Positions 1-4,911 of a DNA stretch of 5,302 nt are shown here, one piece after another (position 1 is the stretch's first letter; the number at the start of each line of letters is the position of its first letter). The notes under the pieces were generated by a model. That model saw nothing but the letters and a program-made list of their open reading frames with translations. It was not told where the DNA came from and searched no databases. The DNA is from Atopobiaceae bacterium (GTDB lineage Bacteria > Actinomycetota > Coriobacteriia > Coriobacteriales > Atopobiaceae): assembly GCA_017510875.1 (NCBI GenBank), contig JAFWLX010000271.1, forward strand, positions 1-5,302, in the 5' to 3' direction. A program made the position numbers and the translations under genes.

Positions 1-664
1 CCTGCGCGACAAGGACAACAATCTGGTGCTCTCGGGCAACTTCACGCCACAGGAATTCTTTGCACAGACAGTTGACATGGACCTCGACGCGTATGTGTCG
101 CTGATCAGTGCCCCTACTGCCGACAAGCCCTTTGGGCGTCTCTTTACCGTAGACCGCTTGGGCAATGTGGTCGAGGATGGCACGGTACGCTACCTCAACC
201 TTCCTCCCGCCGAGCTCAAGCGCGTTGCCATAGCGCAGCTACGCGACAACCTGCCCGTGTGGTTTGGTTGTGACGTTGACCAGAGCTTCCTGCGCGAAGA
301 GGGCATCATGGACACGGCGGCGATCGACGTCGATGCGCTGTTTGGCTTCCCCGTCGAGGGCTGTCTGGACAAGGCGTCGCGTCTTGACTTTGGCGAGTCG
401 CTCATGACCCATGCCATGGTGTTTGAGGGAGTGCGCTTTAACGAGCGGGGCAACCCCATGCTGTGGAAGGTGGAGAACAGCTGGGGCGACGACCACGGCA
501 GAAACGGCTTTGACACGCTCGCAGACCCCTGGTTTGACGAGTACGTGTACCAGGTGGTTGTTGACAAGAAGTATCTTACCGACGAGCATCGTGCAGCCCT
601 AGGCGAAGACCCCATCGTGTTGGCCTCTTGGGATCCCATGGGCTCGCTGGCACGTGTGCGATAG
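1..664 (+). CDS. pepC: Aminopeptidase C / bleomycin hydrolase family (peptidase C1B), C-terminal half, 5' partial
   Basis: Cytoplasmic cysteine aminopeptidase that trims N-terminal residues from peptides; family members form hexamers with the active sites facing an internal chamber. The gene is cut by the window edge: the reading frame is open from base 2 and gives 220 residues of a family usually near 440, so the catalytic Cys lies outside. Visible hallmarks in order are a YVSLISAPTADKPFG block, the LGNVV...VRYLN segment, PVWFGCDV, the catalytic His in LMTHAMVFEGV (codon 410-412), the catalytic Asn in VENSWGDDHG (codon 476-478) and the end WDPMGSLARVR. In this family the C-terminal tail lies in the active-site cleft and enforces aminopeptidase specificity; here three residues (RVR) follow the usual MGxLA end. 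The gene converges on yigZ and ends 22 bases before a strong hairpin. The GTG at 26 is an internal Val, not the start. Family assignment is very secure. Confidence 0.96.
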   Translation, partial: LRDKDNNLVLSGNFTPQEFFAQTVDMDLDAYVSLISAPTADKPFGRLFTVDRLGNVVEDGTVRYLNLPPAELKRVAIAQLRDNLPVWFGCDVDQSFLREEGIMDTAAIDVDALFGFPVEGCLDKASRLDFGESLMTHAMVFEGVRFNERGNPMLWKVENSWGDDHGRNGFDTLADPWFDEYVYQVVVDKKYLTDEHRAALGEDPIVLASWDPMGSLARVR

Positions 665-686
665 CCGCAAACGCACTGTGATCTAT

Positions 687-731
687 ATGCCCTCCCCGGA
701 AGTTGTTCCACGCGTCCGGGGAGGGCATTTT
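687..731 (+). terminator. Rho-independent terminator between convergent pepC and yigZ
   Basis: A perfect 14-bp inverted repeat pairs 687-700 (ATGCCCTCCCCGGA) with 715-728, around a 14-base loop, and is followed on the + strand by TTTT (728-731) and then GG. It starts 22 bases after the pepC stop. The T run is short but the stem is long and GC-rich. On the - strand the hairpin lies 13 bases beyond the yigZ stop but is followed by ATATAG, so it would be a weaker terminator in that direction, though it may serve both genes. Confidence 0.85.
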
Positions 732-743
732 GGATATACGCAA

Positions 744-1388
744 TCAAAACTCGGAGAAGGCGGGCTCTCCCACCATGCACACTTGCTCGCCACCCATAAG
801 CTCGGTCATTGCCAAGACAAAGCGCTGCTCGTCTCCCGCAAGAAAGGCGCAGGTCAGCTGCACGTCCTCGGCAAAGACCGAGTCTTTTATCTTTCCTTGG
901 CAGTCGGACACCAGCCGCTCCACGCGACCGTAGGCGCTGTAGGGCACAAGCACCGTCACGCAAACCACCTCGGTCATGGTGACCAAAAGCCCCTCGCTCT
1001 GCGCCGCCGCAACGGCCTGTTGCGTAGCCGCCGTATAGGCACGCACCAAACCCCCGGGGCCCAACAACGTGCCACCAAAGTAACGGGTCACCACGCAGCA
1101 CACATCGGCCAATCCCGCTCCACGCAGCACCTCTAGCGTGGGCATACCACTTGTACGCTGCGGCTCGCCGTCGTCAGAGCACCGCTCGCGACCATCCGCC
1201 AAGATCCACGCTGGCACATTATGGCGGGCGTCATGGTGACGAGCACGAACCTCAGCGATAAAGGCATCGGCCTCGCGCTCGCTTGTCACATGCCGCAGTT
1301 GCGCGATAAAGCGGCTTCTGCGGTCGACAAACTCTCCCGTAGCCTCCGCGTCGTGCACAAGGGTCTGGTATCCCGTACCTGCAGCCAT
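744..1388 (-). CDS. yigZ: YigZ/IMPACT family protein (UPF0029 domain plus DUF1949)
   Basis: A 214-residue protein, close to the 200-220 usual for bacterial YigZ/YvyE proteins. Residues about 15-125 form the UPF0029/IMPACT N-terminal domain: EFVDRRSRFIAQ at 19-30, the DARHNVPAWIL block at 53-63, the SDDGEPQRTSGMPTLEVL motif at 71-88, and the family signature CCVVTRYFGGTLLGPGGL at 97-114. Residues about 140-200 match the position of the DUF1949 ferredoxin-like C-terminal domain. The molecular role of bacterial members is not firmly known; eukaryotic IMPACT binds the GCN2 activator GCN1, and a nucleic-acid or ribosome link has been proposed for bacterial proteins. The ATG at 1388 was chosen because homology starts just after it and GGAG lies 5 bases upstream; the frame stays open further upstream to 1532 but that extension has no family character. 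It is monocistronic, facing pepC across a terminator. Identity secure, function uncertain. Confidence 0.93.
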   Translation of the reverse strand: MAAGTGYQTLVHDAEATGEFVDRRSRFIAQLRHVTSEREADAFIAEVRARHHDARHNVPAWILADGRERCSDDGEPQRTSGMPTLEVLRGAGLADVCCVVTRYFGGTLLGPGGLVRAYTAATQQAVAAAQSEGLLVTMTEVVCVTVLVPYSAYGRVERLVSDCQGKIKDSVFAEDVQLTCAFLAGDEQRFVLAMTELMGGEQVCMVGEPAFSEF

Positions 1389-1584
1389 GCCTACTCCATC
1401 CCCTCGGCTTCCTGAAGAACCCAACACGCAGGTGGTCAACCCCCTGCGCGTCAGGTCACCTGCTTTCAGTATGACAGATAGTCCCAAACCCAAGAAGGCA
1501 CATTGTTTTTTGGGGGCAGCCCTGACCCACATGCAAGCTACCTGAATTCAAGCTTGATGGACAAACGTTTTGTCCCACAAACCC
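1389..1584. other. Intergenic region upstream of yigZ with short dyads, no gene
   Basis: No coding region is supported here. It is expected to hold the yigZ promoter on the - strand, but I see no convincing -35/-10 pair; a TTGACC at 1435-1440 (read on -) has no good -10 at 17 bases. Dyads present: GCAGGTG (1428-1434) with CACCTGC (1457-1463), enclosing the smaller CAGGT-C-ACCTG (1452-1462), and the palindrome TCAAGCTTGA (1548-1557). These could be regulator sites, but no family motif is recognised. Confidence 0.4.
1559..1575. repeat. 17-bp perfect dyad GGACAAA-CGT-TTTGTCC
   Basis: GGACAAA (1559-1565) and TTTGTCC (1569-1575) are exact reverse complements around a 3-base centre. It lies about 170 bases upstream of the yigZ start and 10 bases from the hairpin at 1585-1618. 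It could be a DNA-binding dyad for a dimeric regulator, or a small hairpin in the 3' RNA of the 87-residue gene. Nothing in the sequence decides between these. Confidence 0.4.
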
Positions 1585-1618
1585 CAAGCCCCGCTCCCAT
1601 TGACAGGAGCGGGGCTTG
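1585..1618. terminator. GC-rich hairpin terminator behind the glucosidase/87-residue gene pair
   Basis: A perfect 13-bp inverted repeat, 1585-1597 (CAAGCCCCGCTCC) with 1606-1618, has an 8-base loop CATTGACA. It lies 49 bases past the stop of the 87-residue gene on the - strand, the only nearby transcript that needs ending, so it probably terminates that transcript. The base run after the stem on the - strand is GGGGTTTGTGGG, a poor U-tract; on the + strand it is TTTCTCTC, slightly better, though no + strand gene reads into it. It may work as a weak bidirectional terminator or as an RNA 3'-end stabiliser. Confidence 0.65.
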
Positions 1619-1667
1619 TTTCTCTCGTGCGCGTCCCTGTTCCCCTTAGTACCCTCGCTTTCCTCCC

Positions 1668-1931
1668 CTAGCGCCTGGGAATCCACATGTACTGCCCGTG
1701 CGGCGTCACACGGAACATCATGATGGCTCCAAGCTCGCTCTTCTTGAGAACGCCCTTAAGATAGGGAACCACCTTGTCAGGATCTTCTTCGGTGCACTCA
1801 AACACCAGCGACTGGGGCGAGGTGCCCTTGTTGTCAGTGAGCTTGAAGGTCATGTCGCCGTCGAGACCCTCGACAATCGTAATTACCTTCTCCCTGAAGG
1901 CGGGATTGACGCCATCAACATCTACCAGCAT
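1668..1931 (-). CDS. Small conserved-looking protein of unknown function, co-transcribed with the glucosidase gene
   Basis: An 87-residue soluble protein with no signal peptide or membrane segment. I do not recognise the family. The start ATG (1929-1931) is supported by GGAG placed 7 bases upstream, and the gene begins 34 bases after the glucosidase stop, so the two probably share an mRNA that ends at the hairpin 1585-1618. From residue patterns I infer beta (1-7), alpha (9-23), beta (26-32), beta (40-47), alpha (49-66), beta (68-84): an order compatible with a small ferredoxin-like fold, and loosely with HPr-like proteins, although the phosphorylatable His context of HPr is absent. Notable blocks are SPQSLVFECTEEDPD (38-52) and ELGAIMMFRVTPHGQ (66-80). 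The coding look (normal composition, good ribosome site, operon position) makes it a real gene; function cannot be assigned. Confidence 0.85.
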   Translation of the reverse strand: MLVDVDGVNPAFREKVITIVEGLDGDMTFKLTDNKGTSPQSLVFECTEEDPDKVVPYLKGVLKKSELGAIMMFRVTPHGQYMWIPRR

Positions 1932-1965
1932 TGCTTTTCTCCATTCAGGTCACACTGCCAAAAGC

Positions 1966-3417
1966 CTAGTCAAGGTCCTCGCCGTTTGACTTGATGACCT
2001 TCTGGTAGTAGAAGAACGAGTCCTTGCGTGCACGATGCAAATCACCAGTACCGTCGTCATGCTTGTCCACGTAGATGAAGCCATAGCGCTTACGCATCTC
2101 ACCGGTGCCGGCAGACACGACATCAATCGGGCCCCACCAGGTGTAGCCGATGAGGTCGACACCATCCTCCTCGATGGCCTTGCCCATGTCGGCCACGTGC
2201 TTGCGCAGGTAGTCGATGCGGTACGGGTCGTGGATGCGCTCGACGCCGTCCTCGATGACAACCTCGTCCAGGGCACCAAAGCCGTTCTCGACAACCATCA
2301 GAGGAATCTCGTAGCGGCTGTAAATCTCGTTCAGGGCAAAGCGCAGACCGATGGAGTCAATCTGCCAACCCCAGTCGGAGGCCTCGAGGTACGGGTTCTT
2401 GCCGCCAAAGCTCATGTTGCCGGCGGTCTGCTCGACATCGTCGTGCGTGGTCACGGTGTTGGACATGTAGTAGGAGAAGCTGTAGAAGTCGATCTTGCCC
2501 TCAGCGAGAATCTCCTCGTCGCCCGGCTGGATGTCGGGCTTGGCGCCCCACTCCTTCCACAGGCGCTTGGCGTAGTACGGATACTTGCCGCGCGCCTGGA
2601 CGTCGGAGGCATACCAGTTGCTGGCCTGCATGTTGTGCTGGTTGAGCAGGACGTCCTTGGGGTCGCAGGTTGCCGGATAGCTCAGGATGAAGCAGTCCAT
2701 GTTGCCCATCTTGACGTCGGGATAGTTCTCATGGACGTACTTGATGGTCTTGGCGGCAGCTACGAACTGGTAGTGCAGTGCGTTAACGCGGTCCTGAGCC
2801 TCGGTCTTAATCTCGGCCTGGGTGCCGGTGAAGCCCTTGAGCATGCTGGTGGAGAGCATCGTGCCCATGTCGTTCCAGCCCAGGTTGTTCTCGTTGAAGG
2901 TCAGCCAGTACTTGACGCGATCATGGTAACGGTCGATGACGGTCTTTGCATAGTTGAAGAAGATGTCGATGAGCTCACGGCTGGCCCAACCGTTGAAGCG
3001 CTCGACCAGGGAGTACGGAATCTCGTAGTGCGACAGCGTGACGAGCGGGGCAATGCCATGCTCGACGCAGCAGTCAAAGACCTTGTCGTAGAACTCGAGA
3101 CCCTTCTCCAGCGGCTCACCGTCGCCGTTGGCAAAGATGCGCGACCAGTTGATGGACATGCGGAAGACGTTCCAGCCCATCTCGGCAAAGAGGGCGATGT
3201 CCTCCTCGTAATGATGGTAGAAGTCCGTCGCTTCCCAGCTGGGATACAGTGCGTTAGGGTCAAACACTGCGTCGATCTGGCGCGGAATGCCATGGATGCC
3301 GTCGCCGCCACGCAGGTGGTCGTCAATCGAGGCGCCCTTGCCATCTACGTTCCACGCACCCTCGTACTGGTTAGCCGCCGTTGCGCCACCCCATAGAAAG
3401 CCCTTTGGAAATGCCAT
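1966..3417 (-). CDS. bglA: 6-phospho-beta-glucosidase, glycoside hydrolase family 1
   Basis: A 483-residue cytoplasmic enzyme of typical GH1 length that hydrolyses 6-phospho-beta-glucosides (for example phosphorylated cellobiose, arbutin or salicin) to glucose-6-phosphate and an aglycone or sugar after PTS import. Seen in order: N-terminal GH1 signature FPKGFLWGGATAANQYEGAW (3-22), substrate-contact Q17, H130 in LSHYEIP, acid/base Glu176 in TFNENN, nucleophile Glu377 in VVENGFG, WWGPIDVVS (427-435), and the phosphate-pocket region AGTGEMRKRYGFIYVD (436-451) with Lys443 and Tyr445. This last block, rather than a free-sugar pocket, is why I call it a phospho-glucosidase. The position often held by the phosphate-binding Ser is Gly437. 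The ATG at 3417 is fixed by AAGGAGGG just upstream; the 32-residue upstream extension of the frame has no GH1 character. bglA versus ascB or arb naming cannot be settled. No PTS permease or antiterminator lies nearby. Confidence 0.95.
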   Translation of the reverse strand: MAFPKGFLWGGATAANQYEGAWNVDGKGASIDDHLRGGDGIHGIPRQIDAVFDPNALYPSWEATDFYHHYEEDIALFAEMGWNVFRMSINWSRIFANGDGEPLEKGLEFYDKVFDCCVEHGIAPLVTLSHYEIPYSLVERFNGWASRELIDIFFNYAKTVIDRYHDRVKYWLTFNENNLGWNDMGTMLSTSMLKGFTGTQAEIKTEAQDRVNALHYQFVAAAKTIKYVHENYPDVKMGNMDCFILSYPATCDPKDVLLNQHNMQASNWYASDVQARGKYPYYAKRLWKEWGAKPDIQPGDEEILAEGKIDFYSFSYYMSNTVTTHDDVEQTAGNMSFGGKNPYLEASDWGWQIDSIGLRFALNEIYSRYEIPLMVVENGFGALDEVVIEDGVERIHDPYRIDYLRKHVADMGKAIEEDGVDLIGYTWWGPIDVVSAGTGEMRKRYGFIYVDKHDDGTGDLHRARKDSFFYYQKVIKSNGEDLD

Positions 3418-3421
3418 AATA

Positions 3422-3429
3422 CCCTCCTT
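3422..3429 (-). promoter_or_regulatory. Strong Shine-Dalgarno of the 6-phospho-beta-glucosidase gene
   Basis: Read on the - strand this is AAGGAGGG, with the GGAGG core 5 bases before the ATG at 3417. It is the best ribosome site in the window and settles the start at MAFPKG rather than the upstream in-frame ATGs. Confidence 0.9.
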
Positions 3430-3432
3430 GTA

Positions 3433-3546
3433 CCAAGACATCATTCGCTGCGTGGACAATGCGCCCACGCGCGACCTACCTATGTACACAGTAGGGCATG
3501 AAATCCTTCTCATATGAACATGCCTCGACTCAAGTGCATGTCTTGG
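3433..3546 (-). promoter_or_regulatory. Possible leader RNA pairing that reaches the glucosidase ribosome site
   Basis: The leader on the - strand contains CCAAGACAT (3538-3546) preceded by ACCT, and its exact reverse complement ATGTCTTGG (3433-3441), 3 bases upstream of the AAGGAGGG. The 9 bp could be extended by CCU pairing with AGG of the Shine-Dalgarno after a 4-base bulge. A 6-bp hairpin (3450-3455 with 3465-3470, 9-base loop) sits inside the 96-base loop. If the transcript starts upstream of 3546, this fold would partly cover the ribosome site. It is a sequence-based suggestion only. Confidence 0.35.
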
Positions 3547-3577
3547 AGGTAAGCGGTATCAGGACACGCGCATCAAC

Positions 3578-3604
3578 ATAATATGTCCGCAGAGTCTTAG
3601 TGAA
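3578..3604 (-). promoter_or_regulatory. Candidate promoter for the glucosidase operon
   Basis: On the - strand a TATTAT (3578-3583) resembles a -10 box; TTCACT (3599-3604) is a weak -35 at a short 15-base spacing. Transcription would start near 3571, giving a leader of about 150 bases that includes both arms of the pairing at 3433-3546. No better pair was found between 3418 and 3692, and the weak -35 would fit an activator-dependent promoter; the dyad GGTCT-GG-AGACC lies just upstream at 3611-3622. Confidence 0.3.
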
Positions 3605-3610
3605 CGCGTA

Positions 3611-3690
3611 GGTCTGGAGACCATCCCTTAAACCGCGCACACGTAATACCAGCACGTCGCGACATTGCGGTTAGCAAAGAGATGGTCTCC
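3611..3690. repeat. Nested inverted repeats upstream of the glucosidase promoter
   Basis: Outer arms GGAGACCATC (3616-3625) and GATGGTCTCC (3681-3690) are exact 10-bp reverse complements. Inside, AACCGC (3631-3636) pairs with GCGGTT (3667-3672), and the palindrome GTCGCGAC lies at 3656-3663. The left arm also belongs to a local dyad GGTCT-GG-AGACC (3611-3622). The concentric arrangement suggests either a structured RNA at the 3' end of the dltD operon transcript or operator sites. No T run follows on either strand, so it is not a classical terminator. Confidence 0.5.
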
Positions 3691-3692
3691 CC

Positions 3693-3822
3693 TATTCCAA
3701 AGTTTATGAAGTCTTTTCCTCGGGCTTCTTGCTCTCAAAGTCAAGCAGCCGCATGTTTATTCCAAAGTTTATGAAGTCTTTTCCTCGGGCTTCTTGCTCT
3801 CAAAGTCAAGCAGCCGCATGTT
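3693..3822. repeat. Perfect 65-bp tandem duplication at the 3' end of the transglutaminase-like gene
   Basis: Bases 3693-3757 and 3758-3822 are identical at all 65 positions. The unit carries the last 17 codons and the stop of the transglutaminase-like gene plus 12 bases beyond it. Translation (on -) meets the stop TAA at 3769-3771 in the first copy it reads, so the second copy (3693-3757) is non-coding and the protein is unchanged. The match is exactly one period long at each edge, so the breakpoints show no flanking homology. This indicates a very recent duplication, or an assembly error. Confidence 0.97.
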
Positions 3823-4713
3823 GTAGGTGTCAGGGCTGATCATCCAGCCGTTGGTGCCACGTGCGGTATCGATAATGCACTCGGTGCCATCGGTGTTGGT
3901 GACGTAGACAATGCCATGGTCACCCCAGCTGCCGCTTTCCATCTCGATCTCGACACCTTGGGCAATGGCGTCGGTGAATCCAAGATACTGCAGGCAATAG
4001 CTGATGAACGAGGCGTACTCGTAACAGTTGCCACTTTGATCGTTCTCGTAGTATTGCTTGGCAAAGACAATGCGCCAGTCCTCGCCCCTGGGGTCCTGGG
4101 CGGCATCGCGCTCAACGTAGTCCGACCAAGCAATGGCCTTGTACACCTCAAAGGCGGCCTTGTCCTGCGTCATCGACGTGTCGGAGTTCTTGTCGCAGAA
4201 GGTCTTGACGTACTTGTCAAGGGTGGCATCCCCGGAGGTAAAGCGACCCGTCTTGGTCCACGGGCTCTCTACACCCTCGTTTGCCTTGGCGGTCTCAAGC
4301 TGGGTGAGCTGCTCTTGCAGACTCGTGACCTTTGACTGAAGGCCCACTACCTCGGTCTGCGCATCCTTGGCAGCCGTCTGGGCCTCCTTTACCTTTGACC
4401 GCATGGTGCAGAAGGTAAGGAAGAAGGTGACAAGAACGCCTACGAGCAGCGCAATGAGGGCGGTACGCACGGGTATGCCCGGCGTACGTGGGGCACGCCT
4501 TGCGGACGACGATCCGCGCCGCCTGCGCTCGCTGTCCCTGCGCTGCACACCTTCAAGCTGGTAGCGGCCCTGACTGCCAGAGCGCGAACGGCTGCGTCCA
4601 CGCTCGCGCAACATGCCTGTCTGTGTCCTGTCTCTCTCGCCATCCCTGCGCGAGGACTGCCGTCTACGGCTTGACCTGCTGGAATAACGACTATCGCTGG
4701 CACGCTCGCTCAT
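3769..4713 (-). CDS. Membrane-anchored transglutaminase-like protein with basic Arg/Ser-rich N-terminal tail
   Basis: A 314-residue protein in four parts. Residues 1-79 are a low-complexity, strongly basic Arg/Ser-rich tail (RSRSRSGS at 40-47, RRRR at 63-66), expected to be disordered and cytoplasmic. Residues 82-104 are one membrane span (TALIALLVGVLVTFFLTF). Residues 105-143 are a heptad-patterned coiled coil (VVGLQSKVTSLQEQLTQLE). Residues about 155-300 are a transglutaminase-like cysteine domain with catalytic Cys230 in SGNCYEYAS, His266 in WGDHGIVYV and Asp282 in CIIDTARG. By the positive-inside rule the catalytic domain faces outward. Such domains may be peptidases, amidases or cross-linking enzymes; the substrate is not predictable. 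It starts 14 bases after the dltX-like gene, so a role in the cell envelope is likely. Ribosome site is only fair (GGGG, 7 bases upstream). The 3' end is tandemly duplicated without changing the protein. Confidence 0.85.
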   Translation of the reverse strand: MSERASDSRYSSRSSRRRQSSRRDGERDRTQTGMLRERGRSRSRSGSQGRYQLEGVQRRDSERRRRGSSSARRAPRTPGIPVRTALIALLVGVLVTFFLTFCTMRSKVKEAQTAAKDAQTEVVGLQSKVTSLQEQLTQLETAKANEGVESPWTKTGRFTSGDATLDKYVKTFCDKNSDTSMTQDKAAFEVYKAIAWSDYVERDAAQDPRGEDWRIVFAKQYYENDQSGNCYEYASFISYCLQYLGFTDAIAQGVEIEMESGSWGDHGIVYVTNTDGTECIIDTARGTNGWMISPDTYNMRLLDFESKKPEEKTS

Positions 4714-4727
4714 GCATGCACCCCATC

Positions 4728-4907
4728 CTAGAACTGGCTATATATGAACTCGGCCGACGACCCAAAGCCGGCAAAGGTCACAAACGCAAAGATGCCCACC
4801 AACGTGAGGGCCACTGAACATCCTACAATAACACAGGCAGTTATAGGATTCGCGTCGAGCCACGCATCGTAGCGACTCCTAAGCGTCTTGGACTTCTTGC
4901 GCGCCAT
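4728..4907 (-). CDS. dltX: DltX-like small membrane protein (D-alanine carrier for envelope D-alanylation)
   Basis: A 59-residue protein: basic N-terminus MARKKSKTLRSR, one membrane span at about 22-46, and the C-terminal end EFIYSQF. DltX proteins are about 45-60 residues with a single span and a conserved C-terminal FIYxxF motif; in the current model the motif's Tyr (Tyr56 here) receives D-alanine from DltC through the MBOAT protein DltB, and DltD passes it to teichoic acid outside. The charge pattern puts the C-terminus outside, as that model needs. The ATG at 4907 lies 4 bases after the dltD stop with GAGG 9 bases upstream; a 15-residue longer frame overlapping dltD is less likely. Position after dltD supports the call, although dltX usually precedes dltA. 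Identification rests on the motif, topology and context, not overall similarity, since the span sequence differs from Firmicutes members. Confidence 0.78.
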   Translation of the reverse strand: MARKKSKTLRSRYDAWLDANPITACVIVGCSVALTLVGIFAFVTFAGFGSSAEFIYSQF

Positions 4908-4911
4908 CCTA

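Noticed and set aside
190..1101. A 303-codon open frame on the - strand crossing pepC, the terminator and yigZ
   Set aside because: It runs through a strong hairpin and overlaps two secure genes; the translation is Arg/Ser/Gly-rich with no recognisable domain.
1544..1555. Abutting EcoRI and HindIII sites (GAATTC then AAGCTT), as in a cloning linker
   Set aside because: The flanks on both sides read as continuous natural intergenic sequence and no other vector sequence is present, so a chance coincidence is likelier than a cloning junction.
2035..3396. A 453-codon open frame on the + strand opposite the glucosidase gene
   Set aside because: Its product is a repetitive Val/Leu/Asp-rich text with no family features, it is exactly antisense to a gene with full GH1 motifs, and it lacks a ribosome site. 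It is a codon-bias shadow.
3535..3670. A frame of about 45 codons on the - strand in the glucosidase leader (contains YYVDARVLIPLT)
   Set aside because: No ATG and no ribosome site, it overlaps the candidate promoter and dyads, and it matches no family I know. Open by chance is the simplest reading.
3418..3692. LicT/BglG-type antiterminator site, CRE box or tRNA in the glucosidase leader
   Set aside because: I looked for a ribonucleic antiterminator sequence overlapping a terminator, a CRE-like dyad and a tRNA cloverleaf, and saw no convincing match for any of them.
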